A stretch of 64,000 nt of DNA. It comes from Paraburkholderia sejongensis. GTDB lineage: Bacteria; Pseudomonadota; Gammaproteobacteria; Burkholderiales; Burkholderiaceae. The stretch's first letter is position 1. Every line of letters begins with the position of its first letter. Below, piece by piece: positions 46,486-57,615 of the stretch. The notes under the pieces were generated by a model that saw only the letters and a program-made list of their open reading frames with translations, had not been told where the DNA came from and did not search any database. The translations under genes were made by a program, and so were the position numbers. The stretch spans positions 124,001 to 188,000 of the forward strand of contig NZ_JAJITD010000003.1 of the NCBI RefSeq assembly GCF_020880815.1, written 5' to 3'.

Positions 46486-46994
46486 TCCGTTAAGACGGTC
46501 CTCGATCGCACTATCGATCAACCGCCTCGACAAACTCGCGCCGTCGGCCGTAACTGCCCAACTCTGCACTCAGTCTGAAGATTCCGATCTTCCGTCAAGA
46601 CGTTGTTGTCGCCGCGCTTACGCTTCGTCCACGTCGATCGACAAAGCTATCCGCTGCAGCATTAGCCTGCAAGCTAGAAACGGACGAGACATTCTCTCTC
46701 AATGACCGGTGTTGCACGAAATGCCGTCGCTAGGCGTGTAGCTATCCGATTGGCCGCTTCGGGTCGAAAAGCGTCGGCCGAGCGCCGAGCGTTTTGCGCG
46801 CCCGACTCTTTTGCAAGCAGTTCCCAAAGCACTCATCGTGTCGAATGCATTCACGCCGGGCGGGGTGTGTCGTCGGAGCACGATCCCGAAAGATGTTGGG
46901 ACTGTCTCAAAGCCGCTTTCGGAATGGTGAAAGACGGGCGCGAAGTCCTTGTAGACATCCCCGCAGTAGTCGAAGTCGGGGGGAAAGGCTGAAG
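46486..46994. other. Intergenic region without a supported gene
   Basis: About 510 bases with only unconvincing open frames on both strands. It leads into the decayed dnaE2 segment. Confidence 0.45.
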
Positions 46995-47240
46995 GTCCTC
47001 GCGACGCTGCCGTTCCGGAACAGACTGCCAGACCATGACGTTGACCGATCCTGTCTCGTCTTCCAGCGTCACCCGTGCCGTCGCACGCAACCAATCCTTC
47101 TCCCCGTACCGCAGCGACCGCTGCCCATAGTGTCTGTCGCCGGGCGCCGGCGAGTCGTTGCAGCGAGTTCACGGCCGCTAGTATCCGCACATCGAGGTGA
47201 TCAACTGCGCGCGGTTCGCGAGATCCGCGACATCACGGAA
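46995..47240 (-). pseudogene. dnaE2: Fragment of error-prone DNA polymerase DnaE2/ImuC
   Basis: Read on the minus strand in three successive frames, the segment gives FRDVADLANRAQL, then LAAVNSLQRLAGARRQTLWA and finally RATARVTLEDETGSVNVMVW. These correspond to the C-terminal helix-hairpin-helix and OB-fold parts of DnaE2 (typical TLEDETGxxNVIVW). Two frame changes and loss of the rest mark it as a relic. No imuA/imuB genes are nearby. Confidence 0.62.
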
Positions 47241-47446
47241 CGGGCCTGAATGCGCGCGCCGCAAAGGCGCCGGTGAGGCACCGCGCGTCCTCGCCAGTGG
47301 CCGGATCATGAAAAAGAGTGATTCGGGCCCTCGCGCCGGGAGATGTAGGCGTCGCAAGGACTCTAGGCGCACGCACTTCTGCCAGAACAGCGGCGTACCG
47401 CACGGTAACAGCGAAGAACAAATCTGACCGACCCTATATTTTCATG

Positions 47447-47475
47447 TTGCGCCGCACACAAAACCATCCTATAAC
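47447..47475 (+). promoter_or_regulatory. Sigma70-like promoter of the ribbon-helix-helix gene
   Basis: TTGCGC (47447-47452), 17-base spacer and TATAAC (47470-47475). The -10 box lies inside the repeat array described next. Confidence 0.5.
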
Positions 47476-47501
47476 CATCCAAGTGGATGGAAATTGGATG
47501 G
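47464..47501. promoter_or_regulatory. Four-box palindromic operator upstream of the ribbon-helix-helix gene
   Basis: CCATCC at 47464-47469 and 47475-47480 is mirrored by GGATGG at 47485-47490 and 47496-47501. Box-to-box distances are 11, 10 and 11 bases, about one helical turn. The array covers the -10 box and ends five bases before ATG 47506, so it also takes the place of the Shine-Dalgarno. Cooperative binding of RHH dimers and autorepression are likely. Confidence 0.7.
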
Positions 47502-47505
47502 TCAG

Positions 47506-47931
47506 ATGAAAAAATCGGCGACAGTGGCGATGCCCCGCTCGAAAGGCGGCGACTCGGAAAAAATCACGATCAATCTCGGCCCTGTCGATCTCGGCCAGAT
47601 CGATCTCCTGGTCGAGGAAGGCTTTTATGCGAACCGGACGGACCTCATCCGCACCGCAATTCGCAACCAGCTTGCGCAACATGCACGGGTCGTCGACGAC
47701 ACGGTCGCGCGTCGATCGCTGGTACTCGGGTTGCAGCACTTTTCGCGTCAGGATCTCGAGGCGGTGCGAGCCGCGCACGAGCGTCTAAATATTCAGGTTC
47801 TGGGACTCGCCAGCATTGCCGATGACGTCACCCCGGAACTCGCCCTCGCGACGATCGAAAGCGTTCAGGTGTTGGGAGCCTTTCACGCTTCGACCGCGGT
47901 CAAGGCGGCACTCGCCGACCGAATCCACTAG
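47506..47931 (+). CDS. Ribbon-helix-helix (CopG-like) transcriptional regulator
   Basis: A 141-residue regulator with an N-terminal ribbon-helix-helix at about 18-60 (KITINLGPVDLGQIDLLVEE; FYANRTDLIRTAIRNQL). The C-terminal helical part contains RRSLVLGLQHFSRQDLEAVR. ATG 47506 is used; a TTG at 47494 is the alternative. It precedes the PHB-depolymerase-like gene by 41 bases, a pairing I know from other Burkholderia-group genomes, and is preceded by a four-box operator that it probably binds itself. Confidence 0.85.
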   Translation: MKKSATVAMPRSKGGDSEKITINLGPVDLGQIDLLVEEGFYANRTDLIRTAIRNQLAQHARVVDDTVARRSLVLGLQHFSRQDLEAVRAAHERLNIQVLGLASIADDVTPELALATIESVQVLGAFHASTAVKAALADRIH

Positions 47932-47972
47932 CCGGGCAAAGGCCCGATGCCAAAACAGGAAAACGGACACAA

Positions 47973-49067
47973 ATGATGAAACTCAATGAAGGCTTTTTAA
48001 GTTCAATGCACGAGGCGATGGCGCTGCTGCGCACTGGCGGCGTTGCGCAAGCAACTGAAGCGATACAACGCGCACTGCAAAGGAAAAGCGAGAGCGGCGT
48101 GAAAGAAAGCGCGCCGCGGGACGACGCGTATGAGTTCGTCATCCCTGCGTTTGCAAAGACAAAACAGGCGACCGCGCGAAGAGCGGCAGTAGAAGATGTT
48201 GACGTGGAGGATCGAGGTCACTTCAGCACCCTTTCGTATGCGAATGTCGCCGGTCGCCGTCAGTATCGGCTGTACGTGCCGGCGGGGGCTGCCAGCGAGC
48301 CGCTGCCACTGATTGTGATGCTGCACGGCTGCACGCAGGATGCCGACGACTTCGCAGCAGGCACGCAGATGAACGCGCTTGCGGAGCGCGATCGATTTCT
48401 TGTCGCGTATCCGGTGCAACCGCAGCAGGCGAATCCGTCGAAGTGCTGGAACTGGTTCAAACCGGAAGATCAGCAGCGCGAGAGCGGCGAGCCGTCATTG
48501 ATCGCAGGCATCACGCGCGAAATTATCTCGTCCCACAACGTCGATCCCGCGCGCGTGTACATTGCGGGAATGTCTGCGGGGGGCGCCATGGCGGCAATCA
48601 TGATCGCCGAGTACCCCGAACTGTATGCCGCGGCCGGCGTGCATTCGGGGTTGCCGGCCCGATGCGCGCACAATCTGCCTTCCGCGCTCGCGGCGATGAA
48701 AGGGGGCAAACAACCTGGAGCCCGCCATGCGCAGCGAGGTGCGGCATTGCCGCCGAAGCGGCCACTCATCGTTTTTCACGGCGACGCGGACGCAACCGTC
48801 AACGTTGCCAATGCCACGCGCCTTGTGAAGGGCTTTGATTTGCCGCCGGACGCAGACAGCGCATCGAGTCGGACCAACGGAACCCAACGTCGCTGCACTG
48901 TCTCGCGGCTGAAGTCGATCGACAATATCGATGCGGAACTGTGGACCATTCACGGAGCGGGGCATGCGTGGGCAGGCGGCAATGCACGAGGCAGTTACAC
49001 GGACCCGACAGGTCCGGACGCAAGTGCCGAAATGCTGCGTTTCTTTCTTGATCATCCGAAACGGTAA
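47973..49067 (+). CDS. PHB depolymerase/LpqC-family esterase (extracellular catalytic domain type 1)
   Basis: A 364-residue alpha/beta-hydrolase. The oxyanion segment is VMLHGCTQDADDFAAGTQMN, the nucleophile S201 lies in GMSAGG, the acid in IVFHGDADATV and the histidine in GAGHAWAGG. It belongs to the short-chain-length PHA depolymerase/feruloyl-esterase-like family. No clear signal peptide is seen, and the N-terminal ~80 residues are variable, so an intracellular esterase role is possible. ATG 47973 or 47976. Probably co-transcribed with the RHH regulator. Confidence 0.87.
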   Translation: MMKLNEGFLSSMHEAMALLRTGGVAQATEAIQRALQRKSESGVKESAPRDDAYEFVIPAFAKTKQATARRAAVEDVDVEDRGHFSTLSYANVAGRRQYRLYVPAGAASEPLPLIVMLHGCTQDADDFAAGTQMNALAERDRFLVAYPVQPQQANPSKCWNWFKPEDQQRESGEPSLIAGITREIISSHNVDPARVYIAGMSAGGAMAAIMIAEYPELYAAAGVHSGLPARCAHNLPSALAAMKGGKQPGARHAQRGAALPPKRPLIVFHGDADATVNVANATRLVKGFDLPPDADSASSRTNGTQRRCTVSRLKSIDNIDAELWTIHGAGHAWAGGNARGSYTDPTGPDASAEMLRFFLDHPKR

Positions 49068-49351
49068 TCATGCGGCCGTCGTGTCGGGTCACGCTCAATG
49101 CGGCTCAAGCGGGTCAGTGGCTCCAACGACGCGTCATGCGATCAGCGAGCGTATCCGGCCAAAAATGGCGGCAGCCGTGGCCGGCTGCGCATATTGGGCG
49201 TGCCTTGCAGGAGGCCTCGCGATTCGCCCGAAGATGCTGCAGTTCTGTGGATCAACGCGACTGCGCAGAACGTCGACGCAGGGTCGGAACTCATGGCGCA
49301 TTTGCCGACCAACGCCTATAAAGTTGTGAATAAGTACGGCGGGGCGGACGT

Positions 49352-50140
49352 ATGATGCGGCTGGCTACGGTTCTGATCGCGGTTTCGTTTTCCTGTTATG
49401 TCAATGCCGCTCCCGTTGCCCATCTCGGCAGGGGGACTGACGCGGCTAACGCACGAGCGCGCGCGGAATATGCGCAAATTGACGCGCGGCTGCAACGTCT
49501 CGAGGTGCGAGCCGAAGACGCGGCGACCAGGGCCCAAAGGGAAGAAACCGATATCCGGTCGATATCCGATGATCTTGCACGAACGAAGCAGCGCTACGAT
49601 GACAAGCTGGAACAAAAATCGAGTGTGGACCGGCAAATCGCGATAGGAAGTCTGCTGCTTTCCATAGTAAGTATGTGCGTAACGATATGGTTGACCGCAT
49701 ACTGGGTTCCGCGAATCAATAAACGCACGACCGAATCTTTCGAAAGGAAAAAGTTGTCTCTCGAGGTATGGGATCAGTTCATATCGAAGTACATCGAGCT
49801 CGGCGACGTCATCAAGCTTCTGCGCAGTCCTCCTGAGAAGATGACGGAGGACGGCCTCGATAAGATACGCGCATTGCGCAACTGGCTCGAAGGCCTCGCG
49901 ACGATGGCGACCGATTTGTCTTTGACGGACAAGACGATAACCGACCGGCTAGACCTGGTCACGCCGATGCGCGATTTCATGACGGTTCTCAAGGCCGCCT
50001 TGGACAAGGCCCGACAATATCCGCAACCGGCTGCCGGTGGCGTTCAAAACCAGGAGCAAAAAATCGCGCAATATGTCGCTGAGGAATTAGCGCGCGAACT
50101 CGATGCTTCGCCTGGAATAAAAAGGTTTTGCGGGATCTGA
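49352..50140 (+). CDS. Membrane-anchored coiled-coil protein, unknown
   Basis: A 262-residue protein: signal-like N-terminus (MMRLATVLIAVSFSCYVNAA), periplasmic coiled coil about 30-95 (ARAEYAQIDARLQRLEVRAE), one membrane helix at about 98-118 (AIGSLLLSIVSMCVTIWLTA), then a cytoplasmic helical domain. The upstream ~285 bases hold no sure gene, although one open frame ends overlapping this start (ATGA at 49352). Base composition is lower in GC than the flanks. It is followed 22 bases later by a small zinc-ribbon protein gene; the two look like one unit of unknown function. Confidence 0.7.
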   Translation: MMRLATVLIAVSFSCYVNAAPVAHLGRGTDAANARARAEYAQIDARLQRLEVRAEDAATRAQREETDIRSISDDLARTKQRYDDKLEQKSSVDRQIAIGSLLLSIVSMCVTIWLTAYWVPRINKRTTESFERKKLSLEVWDQFISKYIELGDVIKLLRSPPEKMTEDGLDKIRALRNWLEGLATMATDLSLTDKTITDRLDLVTPMRDFMTVLKAALDKARQYPQPAAGGVQNQEQKIAQYVAEELARELDASPGIKRFCGI

Positions 50141-50161
50141 TTTTCCTTATCAGGAGGAATC

Positions 50162-50434
50162 ATGGATTCGGACGAATCGTTTGACACGCTCGAAACAAAC
50201 CTTAGGGATCTGATGGCGCGCTTCGAGAAAAGCCGGCTGACCGATCGTCAAGTCGATCGGGGGATCAACTCGGCGCTTAAATTGCTGGACTTCGTGATGC
50301 GACAGGCAACGTCGCCCGGCGGGTCGACGCCATTTCCGATCGCAGTGCCAAAGCCAACCAGCGGAACCGGCGGTGGTGGAGGCCCGGTCAGCACCAATTG
50401 TCCCAAGTGCGGGCAGTCGATCACCATAAGCTGA
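50162..50434 (+). CDS. Small protein with C-terminal CPxCG zinc-ribbon half-motif
   Basis: A 90-residue protein. The N-terminal helical half (FDTLETNLRDLMARFEKSRL; SALKLLDFVMRQ) is joined by a Pro/Gly-rich linker to NCPKCGQSITIS at the very end. A single CPxCG could bind zinc as a dimer. Strong Shine-Dalgarno AGGAGGAA. Paired with the membrane protein upstream; function unknown. Confidence 0.7.
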   Translation: MDSDESFDTLETNLRDLMARFEKSRLTDRQVDRGINSALKLLDFVMRQATSPGGSTPFPIAVPKPTSGTGGGGGPVSTNCPKCGQSITIS

Positions 50435-50770
50435 AAGCCAATTCCGGGCGACCGGGCTGATTCGTTGCGCGTCGCGCGCAGAAATTGCGCTCTGGAACGC
50501 TCTCTAATAAGTTCCTGGTTTAAGGCACGATTCCGTTCGTCGAGATGGCTTCGCCAGCCGCTTACGGAGCACCTCGCGGTGTCTCGGTCTCCCGCCAAAT
50601 GGAGCGTGCGCTGAATAGCGCTCTGAAAGCACCACGCAAAACGTCGATGACGAATGCGCCGTTACATCGACGCTGGCAGCGCATCGCGAACCCGCGCCGC
50701 AAGCGCTGGCGCAAACTTTCGCTCAAGTGCGACGGCGCGAGGCCGATAAAGAGTCAGTATTCCGCTCTTG
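50435..50770. other. Intergenic region without a supported gene
   Basis: About 335 bases, only shadow frames. It presumably contains the chemoreceptor promoter and marks the end of the accessory segment. Confidence 0.45.
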
Positions 50771-52351
50771 ATGGCCTCACAACGTCTCAATCACATGAAA
50801 GTCTCGACGAAACTGATTTCAATGGTAGGCGCGGCGCTCGCCGGCGTCATATGCATCGCTGCGATCGCGTTGACGCAACTCGACCACGCGCTGGTCGAAG
50901 GCCGGAAGGCGCAGATCACCGAAATGCTGAACAAGGCCGAACATCTGGTGCAGTACTATCAGTCGCTCGAGGCGAGCGGCAAACTGAGCCGTGACGACGC
51001 GCAGGCGGCCGCCAAAACGGCGATCGGACAGCTGAACGCGAACTCGAAAAGCTACTACTTCATCAGGACCGTCGAAGGCATCAATCTCGTTCATCCGAAC
51101 CCGAGCCTGGTCGGTACGATGGCCAAGGGCAATCGCACACTTCACGGCGATCTGACTGACACGCAGGCTTACGCGAAAGGCCTGGAACAATCGCGTATCG
51201 CGTTGGTGGACGTGCTAGTCAAACGCACGCAGGACGGCCCACTGGAACCGAAACTTCAGGGCATCTTCGCGGTGCCGCAATGGCAATGGTGGGTCGGCAC
51301 GGGCTTCTTCTACGACGACATCGACGCAGTGTTCTGGAATCTCGCGCGGACGCTGCTCGCGGTAGCGTTGGCAGTGTTCGCGGTAATCGGCGCGATGGCG
51401 TTGTTCATGACGCGCAGCATTCGCCGCACGCTCGGTGGCGAGCCGGCAGACGCAAGCGCGTTCGCTGCGCAGATCGCGTCGGGCAACCTCGCCGCGCAAA
51501 TCGCGCTCGCACCGGGAGACCAATCGAGCCTGCTTTACGAACTGAACGAAATGCGGCTCAAATTGCGTGAAATCGTCGGCGACATTCAGCAGGCGAGCGA
51601 ATCGATCGCGACTGGCAGCGGCGAGATCGCCGAAGGCAACACCGATCTGTCGCAACGGACCGAAGAGCAGGCCGCCTCGTTGGAGGAAACGGCGGCGAGC
51701 ATGGAACAGTTGACGGCGACCGTCAAACAGAACGCCGAAAATGCGCGTCAGGCGAGCCAACTTGCCGAGCTCGCATCGGACGCGACGGGACGCGGCGGCG
51801 AAGCGGTCGATCAGGTGATCGGCACGATGCGCGAAATCGCCGACGAGTCGCTCAGGATCGGGGAAATCATCAGCGTGATCGAAGGCATCGCTTTCCAGAC
51901 CAACATTCTTGCGCTGAACGCAGCGGTCGAGGCGGCCCGCGCCGGCGAAGAAGGACGCGGGTTCGCGGTTGTCGCGGGCGAAGTGCGTTCGCTCGCGCAG
52001 CGCAGCGCGACGGCGGCGAAAGACATCAAGGAACTGATCGGCTCGTCGGTGGCGCGCGTCGATGGCGGCACCGCGCAGGTCGCGACGGCCGGCGAGCGGA
52101 TGCGAGAGATCGTGCAGTCGATTAAACGCGTCAGCGACATCATGGGCGAGATCGCGGCTGCGTCGGTCGAGCAGAGCACCGGCATCGAGCAGGTCAACCG
52201 CGCCGTCTCGCAGATGGACGAAGTCACCCAGCAGAATGCGGCGCTGGTCGAAGAGGCCGCGGCCGCGGCCGCGTCGCTCGACGAACAGGCCGCGCGTTTG
52301 CGCTCGACGGTCAGGGTTTTCCGGCTTGCTTCGAATCCCGCGTTGGCGTAG
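50771..52351 (+). CDS. Methyl-accepting chemotaxis protein with single Cache domain
   Basis: A chemoreceptor of about 526 residues. Helix 1 is at about 14-34, followed by a periplasmic sCache_2-type sensor with its YYFIRT and [10 protein letters not shown] segments and helix 2 at about 190-212. A HAMP-like region and the signalling domain follow, with the hairpin tip [32 protein letters not shown]. Methylation helices flank it. No C-terminal NWETF-like pentapeptide is present. ATG 50795 is a possible start. Cache domains of this type usually sense small carboxylates; ligand unknown. Confidence 0.9.
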   Translation: MASQRLNHMKVSTKLISMVGAALAGVICIAAIALTQLDHALVEGRKAQITEMLNKAEHLVQYYQSLEASGKLSRDDAQAAAKTAIGQLNANSKSYYFIRTVEGINLVHPNPSLVGTMAKGNRTLHGDLTDTQAYAKGLEQSRIALVDVLVKRTQDGPLEPKLQGIFAVPQWQWWVGTGFFYDDIDAVFWNLARTLLAVALAVFAVIGAMALFMTRSIRRTLGGEPADASAFAAQIASGNLAAQIALAPGDQSSLLYELNEMRLKLREIVGDIQQASESIATGSGEIAEGNTDLSQRTEEQAASLEETAASMEQLTATVKQNAENARQASQLAELASDATGRGGEAVDQVIGTMREIADESLRIGEIISVIEGIAFQTNILALNAAVEAARAGEEGRGFAVVAGEVRSLAQRSATAAKDIKELIGSSVARVDGGTAQVATAGERMREIVQSIKRVSDIMGEIAAASVEQSTGIEQVNRAVSQMDEVTQQNAALVEEAAAAAASLDEQAARLRSTVRVFRLASNPALA

Positions 52352-52478
52352 GCGTCACGTAGTGGTTCAAACGGTCGGTTGCATGCTGGAAGCGCCGTTG
52401 AAACGCGCCAGTTTGCCGTGCATCAAGAGTTAGCCCCGACCGCGAGCCGTGACGCGATCACGGCCCGCTGCAACGCGA

Positions 52479-55400
52479 TTACGCTTGCCCGAAACCGCCG
52501 CCACCGGGTGTCTCTACTACAAACACGTCTCCCGCGGCCATCTCGACGCTCGCGATATGACCCAATGCGACGATATCGCCGTCCGCGCGCTCGACGAGAT
52601 TGCTGCCGCGCCTCCCCGCATGCCCGCCTGCCGCCCCGAAAGGAGCATGAATACGGTTGTTCGAAAGAATCGAGGCGGTCATCGGCGCGAGAAAGCGGAT
52701 CCGCCGTATCGCGCCGTTGCCGCCGCGCCAACGTCCGGTGCCTCCCGACTCCGCGCGAATCAGGTGCGACTCGAGCCGTACGGGATAGCGCCATTCGAGC
52801 ACTTCGGGATCGGTCAGGCGCGAGTTGGTCATGTGTGTCTGTACCGCATCGACGCCGCTGAAGCCGTCACCTGCGCCGCTGCCGCCCGCAATCGTCTCGT
52901 AGTACTGGTAGCGCGCGTCGCCGAAAGTGAAATTGTTCATCGTGCCCTGACTCGAGGCCACGATGCCTAGCGCGCCATACAGCGCGTTCGTGATCGCGGA
53001 CGAAGTCTCCACATTGCCGGAGACCACAGCGGCAGGATAGACCGGATTGAGCATCGAGCGGTCCGGCACGATCACCGTCAGCGGCTTCAGGCATCCCGCG
53101 TTGAGCGGAATCTCATCGCCGACGAGCGTGCGGAACACGTAGAGCACGGCTGCCATGCAGACCGCCTTCGGCGCGTTGAAGTTGTTCGGCAGTTGTCCGG
53201 AAGTGCCGCTGAAGTCGACGACCGCGCTGCGCGTCGCGGCATCGACGCGAATGGCAACCTCGATCACCGCGCCGTTATCGAGTTCGTAACGGTACGCGCC
53301 GTCCTTGAGCGCCCCAATCACGCGGCGCACCGCTTCCTCGGCGTTGTCCTGCACATGCTGCATGAAAGCCAAGACCACGTCGCGGCCGAATTGAGCGACC
53401 ATGCGGCGCAGTTCGTCCACGCCTTTCTGGTTCGCCGCGACCTGTGCGCGCAGATCGGCCATGTTCTGCGCGACATTGCGTGCCGGGTAGCGGCCCGACT
53501 GGAGTAGCGCACGCGTTTGCGTATCGCGCAGCACGCCCGCCGCGACGAGCAGCCAGTTATCGATCAACACGCCTTCTTCCTCGATATGCGACGAGGCAGC
53601 CGGCATCGATCCCGGTGTGATTCCACCGATATCCGCGTGATGGCCGCGTGAGCCGACATAGAAAAGCGGTTCGGCCGAACCGTCGGCGAACACGGGCGTG
53701 ATGACCGTCACGTCCGGCAAATGCGTGCCGCCGTGATACGGGTCGTTGAGCATGAACACATCGCCGTCGCGCATCGCGCCGCGATTTCGCTCGATCACGG
53801 TCTTGATGCTCTCGCCCATCGATCCGAGATGCACGGGCATGTGAGGCGCGTTCGCAATCAGATTGCCGGCTGCGTCGAAGAGCGCGCACGAGAAGTCGAG
53901 GCGCTCCTTGATATTCACGGAATAAGCGGTGTTCTGCAGGCGCAATCCCATCTGCTCGGCGATCGACATGAACAGATTGTTGAATATCTCGAGGCGCACG
54001 GGATCGGCCTCGGTGCCGATCGAGCGGCGGGTCGGCAGCGGCTGCACGCGGCTCATCACCACATTGCCTTGCTCGGTCAGCGTCGCCTGCCAGCCCGGCT
54101 CGACCACGGTCGTGCCGTTCTTTTCGGCGATGATCGCCGGGCCGTCGAGCACGTCTCCAGCGCACAGCGTTTCGCGCTGGTAGAGCGACGCGTCGTGCCA
54201 GCGACCGCCCGAATACATGAGCACGACCGTCTGCGGATGGGCTGCTTCGCCTGCCGCGCGCCGCGGCACGTTGCCGGCATCGATGGGAGCGTCGGAGTGG
54301 CCAATCGCTTCGACCGAAGCGAGTTCCGCGATGAGGGGCGTATCCGTCATCAGGAACGCGTAGCGTTGGCGATACGCGGCTTCGAAAGCGGTGCGCATCG
54401 AGTCAACGCTGCCGGCCGGCACCGCGAGCGCAGAGTCGGTGCCCTGATAGCGCAAATGCACCCGGCGTTCGGTCGTAATACGGACGGCGTCCACGCCCTG
54501 TTCGAGCAGTGCGTCGGTCGCGGCGGTCGCGAGCGCGTCGAGCGCGCTGTCGAGCGTTGCAATCGAAGCCTCGTCGAGCGCGATTTCGAGCGCCCGCTCG
54601 CGCATTACAGTCTGATCCGCGAGCCCCATCCCATAAGCGGAGAGCACGCCCGCGAGCGGATGGGCGAATACCCGCGTCATACCGAGCGCATCCGCCACGC
54701 CGCATGCATGCTGGCCGCCCGCGCCGCCGAAGGTCGTCAGCACGTACTGCGAAACGTCGTGGCCGCGTTGCACGGAGATTTTCTTGATGGCGTTGGCCAT
54801 GCTGCCGATAGCGATCTCGAGGTAACCTTCCGCGAGCTCTTCCGGCGTACGGCGCTGTCCTGTCGCCGCGAAGATCTCATCGGCGAGGGTGCGGAAACGC
54901 TCCACGACGACTTCGCGATCGAGCGGCTCGTTCGCGTGCGGACCGAAGACGCGCGGAAAATAGCCGGGCTGAAGTTTGCCGAGCATCACGTTGCAGTCGG
55001 TGACTGCGAGCGGGCCGCCGCGCCGGTACGCCGCCGGACCCGGATTGGCACCGGCCGAGTCGGGTCCGACGCGCAGCCGCGCACCGTCGAAGCCGAGGAC
55101 CGAGCCACCGCCTGCTGCGACGGTATGGATGCTCATCATCGGCGCGCGCATCCGCACGCCCGCCACCTGTGTTTCGAAGACGCGCTCGAACTCGCCGTTG
55201 AAGTGCGAGACGTCGGTCGACGTGCCGCCCATGTCGAAGCCGATCACGCGCTCGAAGCCCGCTGACTGTGCCGCGCGCACCATCCCGACGATACCGCCCG
55301 CCGGGCCGGAGAGAATCGCGTCCTTGCCTTGAAACACATCGGCGCGTGTCAGTCCGCCGCTGCTCTGCATGAACTGCAGGTTCACGCCCGGCATTTCGCT

Positions 55401-56147
55401 GGCGACCTGATCCACGTAACGACGCAGAATCGGCGACAGGTACGCATCGACCACGGTCGTATCGCCGCGCGAGACCATCTTCATCAGCGGCGAGACTTCG
55501 TGCGAAACCGAGACTTGCGTGAAGCCGATCCGGCGCGCCAGTTCGGCGAGCTCGCTTTCATGCGCCGTGTAGCGATAACCGTGGATCAGCACGATCGCGA
55601 CCGCACGGATGCCCACATCGTAGAGTTCGCGCAGCGCGCGCTCTGCTGCCGCATGATCGAGCGGCGCGACCACTTCGCCTTGCGCGCTCATGCGTTCGTC
55701 GATTTCCACCACGTGTTGATAAAGCGCTTCCGGCAACGCGATGTCGAGATCGAACAGGCGCGGGCGGTTCTGATACGCGATCCGCAGCACATCGCGAAAG
55801 CCGCGCGTGGTCACGAGCGCCACCGGCTCGCCTTTGCGTTCGAGCAGCGCGTTGGTCGCGACCGTCGTCCCCATCTTGACCATCTCGACTTCGCGCGGCG
55901 TGATCGGCTCTCCGGCGTGCAAACCAAGCAGATGACGGATCCCGGCGACAGCCGCATCCCGATACTGCTCGGGGTTTTCCGACAGCAGCTTGTGCGTGGT
56001 GAGCGAGCCGTCCGGGCGGCGCGCGACGATATCGGTGAAGGTGCCTCCGCGGTCGATCCAGAACTGCCAGCGGGACGGCGCGCAAACATCGGAGTCTTGA
56101 GCGTGATTCATGGTGTCGTGTTCGTAGTGCGAAAGAAGTGAAGACAT
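52479..56147 (-). CDS. Fused hydantoinase A/B, 5-oxoprolinase type
   Basis: About 1222 residues, the normal size of ATP-dependent 5-oxoprolinase. The HyuA half (about 1-690) carries the ASKHA phosphate loops [12 protein letters not shown] and [13 protein letters not shown] and the SGPAGGIVG motif. The HyuB half (about 700-1222) has [32 protein letters not shown] and the Gly-rich end [10 protein letters not shown]. The reaction would be ATP-driven opening of 5-oxoproline or a hydantoin. It lies 14 bases after the MFS gene. ATG 56147 is chosen, 56111 is possible. The DUF1445 gene upstream makes 5-oxoproline the best substrate candidate. Confidence 0.88.
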   Translation of the reverse strand: MSSLLSHYEHDTMNHAQDSDVCAPSRWQFWIDRGGTFTDIVARRPDGSLTTHKLLSENPEQYRDAAVAGIRHLLGLHAGEPITPREVEMVKMGTTVATNALLERKGEPVALVTTRGFRDVLRIAYQNRPRLFDLDIALPEALYQHVVEIDERMSAQGEVVAPLDHAAAERALRELYDVGIRAVAIVLIHGYRYTAHESELAELARRIGFTQVSVSHEVSPLMKMVSRGDTTVVDAYLSPILRRYVDQVASEMPGVNLQFMQSSGGLTRADVFQGKDAILSGPAGGIVGMVRAAQSAGFERVIGFDMGGTSTDVSHFNGEFERVFETQVAGVRMRAPMMSIHTVAAGGGSVLGFDGARLRVGPDSAGANPGPAAYRRGGPLAVTDCNVMLGKLQPGYFPRVFGPHANEPLDREVVVERFRTLADEIFAATGQRRTPEELAEGYLEIAIGSMANAIKKISVQRGHDVSQYVLTTFGGAGGQHACGVADALGMTRVFAHPLAGVLSAYGMGLADQTVMRERALEIALDEASIATLDSALDALATAATDALLEQGVDAVRITTERRVHLRYQGTDSALAVPAGSVDSMRTAFEAAYRQRYAFLMTDTPLIAELASVEAIGHSDAPIDAGNVPRRAAGEAAHPQTVVLMYSGGRWHDASLYQRETLCAGDVLDGPAIIAEKNGTTVVEPGWQATLTEQGNVVMSRVQPLPTRRSIGTEADPVRLEIFNNLFMSIAEQMGLRLQNTAYSVNIKERLDFSCALFDAAGNLIANAPHMPVHLGSMGESIKTVIERNRGAMRDGDVFMLNDPYHGGTHLPDVTVITPVFADGSAEPLFYVGSRGHHADIGGITPGSMPAASSHIEEEGVLIDNWLLVAAGVLRDTQTRALLQSGRYPARNVAQNMADLRAQVAANQKGVDELRRMVAQFGRDVVLAFMQHVQDNAEEAVRRVIGALKDGAYRYELDNGAVIEVAIRVDAATRSAVVDFSGTSGQLPNNFNAPKAVCMAAVLYVFRTLVGDEIPLNAGCLKPLTVIVPDRSMLNPVYPAAVVSGNVETSSAITNALYGALGIVASSQGTMNNFTFGDARYQYYETIAGGSGAGDGFSGVDAVQTHMTNSRLTDPEVLEWRYPVRLESHLIRAESGGTGRWRGGNGAIRRIRFLAPMTASILSNNRIHAPFGAAGGHAGRRGSNLVERADGDIVALGHIASVEMAAGDVFVVETPGGGGFGQA

Positions 56148-56161
56148 GCGCAACCCGTAAA

Positions 56162-57469
56162 TCAGGCCGATTCGAGTTCGCGGCCGCGCGTTTCGGGCAG
56201 CGTGAGCGCGGCGATTATCAGCACGCCATACGCGGCTACGGCAAACATGCCGATGCTCGCGCCGAGGCCGAAACGGCTCGACAATGCGCCGATCAGCACC
56301 GGAAATAGCGCGCCGATCGCGCGGCCGACGTTGTAGCAAAAGCCCTGACCGGAACCGCGCACTCGGGTCGGAAACAGCTCCGTGAGGAAAGCGCCCATGC
56401 CGGAGAAAATTCCCGAGGCGAAGAAGCCGAGCGGAAAACCGAGCCACAGCATCGATGCATTGGTGAGGGGCAACGAGGTGTAGACGAAGGCGATCGTCAT
56501 CGATCCCACGGCGAACAGAATGAAATTCGGCTTGCGGCCGAGACGATCGGTGAGCCACGCGCTGCACAGATAGCCCGCATACGAGCCGGCGATGATCGTC
56601 GCCAGATAGCCGCCAGTGCCCATTACCGTGAGATGGCGTTCGTTCTTCAGGAAGGTCGGCAGCCATGTCGTGATCGCGTAGTAGCCGCCTTGCGCGCCCG
56701 TCGTGAGCAGCGCGGCGCGCAGTGTCGTCGAGAGCAGCTTCGGAGAGAAGATCTCGGTGAAGCGCGGCGTGTCCTGGGCGTCGCGCTGCTGAACCCTGGC
56801 TTTTTCGAACACTTCGGGTTCTTTCACGTAGCGGCGGATCACGAGTACGAGCAGAGCCGGGACGAGCCCGATCAGAAACAACGCGCGCCACGCGATTTCA
56901 GGGGCCATCACGGAGAACAGCAATGCGTAGAGGAGGGCGGCGAGTCCCCAACCGAGCGCCCATCCCGACTGCACGAGGCCGACCGCCTTGCCGCGGTCGC
57001 GGGCGCGAATCACTTCGCCGATCAGTACCGCGCCAGCCGTCCACTCGCCGCCGAAGCCGAAGCCCATCAATGCGCGAGCCGTGAGTAACTGGCCGTAGCT
57101 CTGAGCGAGGCCGCACAGGCCCGTGAACACCGCAAACCACAGGACGGTGAGTTGCAACGTGCGCACCCGGCCGATGCGATCGGAAAGAATTCCCGCGATC
57201 CATCCGCCGAGCGCGGAGGACAGCAGAGTAACGGTGCCGATGAAACCCGCGTCCGCGAGCGAAATGCCCCAGGTCGCGACGAGCGTCGGTATTACGAAGG
57301 ACAGCATCTGCGTGTCCATGCCGTCGAGCATGTAGCCGACTTTGCAGCTCCAGAACGCCCGGCGGGCGCGCGGACCGGCCTCTGCGTACCACGAAAGTTG
57401 CGGGTTTGCGGTGGATGCCGGCATGTCGGCGGCATCGTCGACGCTTGCCGTAAATGTCTTGCTGTCCAT
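56162..57469 (-). CDS. MFS transporter of the sugar/organic-acid symporter type
   Basis: A 435-residue transporter with 12 helices. The MFS motif [13 protein letters not shown] lies between helices 2 and 3 and a copy DRLGRKPNF between 8 and 9; [19 protein letters not shown] is typical of the acid symporter subfamily. The ATG follows TAGGAGCAAC. It sits between the D-glutamate-cyclase-like and 5-oxoprolinase genes and probably imports the substrate of that pathway. Confidence 0.88.
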   Translation of the reverse strand: MDSKTFTASVDDAADMPASTANPQLSWYAEAGPRARRAFWSCKVGYMLDGMDTQMLSFVIPTLVATWGISLADAGFIGTVTLLSSALGGWIAGILSDRIGRVRTLQLTVLWFAVFTGLCGLAQSYGQLLTARALMGFGFGGEWTAGAVLIGEVIRARDRGKAVGLVQSGWALGWGLAALLYALLFSVMAPEIAWRALFLIGLVPALLVLVIRRYVKEPEVFEKARVQQRDAQDTPRFTEIFSPKLLSTTLRAALLTTGAQGGYYAITTWLPTFLKNERHLTVMGTGGYLATIIAGSYAGYLCSAWLTDRLGRKPNFILFAVGSMTIAFVYTSLPLTNASMLWLGFPLGFFASGIFSGMGAFLTELFPTRVRGSGQGFCYNVGRAIGALFPVLIGALSSRFGLGASIGMFAVAAYGVLIIAALTLPETRGRELESA

Positions 57470-57615
57470 CTGTTGCTCCTATGGATAGACGCATGGATAA
57501 CAATTGAAGCCGCGCGCGAGCGTAGGGATGCGTCGGTCCCTCCGGACCGCGAGGCCGGATGGCTTCAGGATGCTGGTAACCGCGTGCGTGACGGTGTGGC
57601 GAGCCGCCCGGACGG

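Noticed and set aside
49098..49355. 85-codon frame ending in overlap with the membrane protein start
   Set aside because: No ribosome site and no recognisable sequence; left as possible but unsupported.
52479..56891. A single 1470-codon minus-strand gene
   Set aside because: The first ~248 codons overlap the MFS gene in another frame and are low-complexity; the real protein starts at about 56147.
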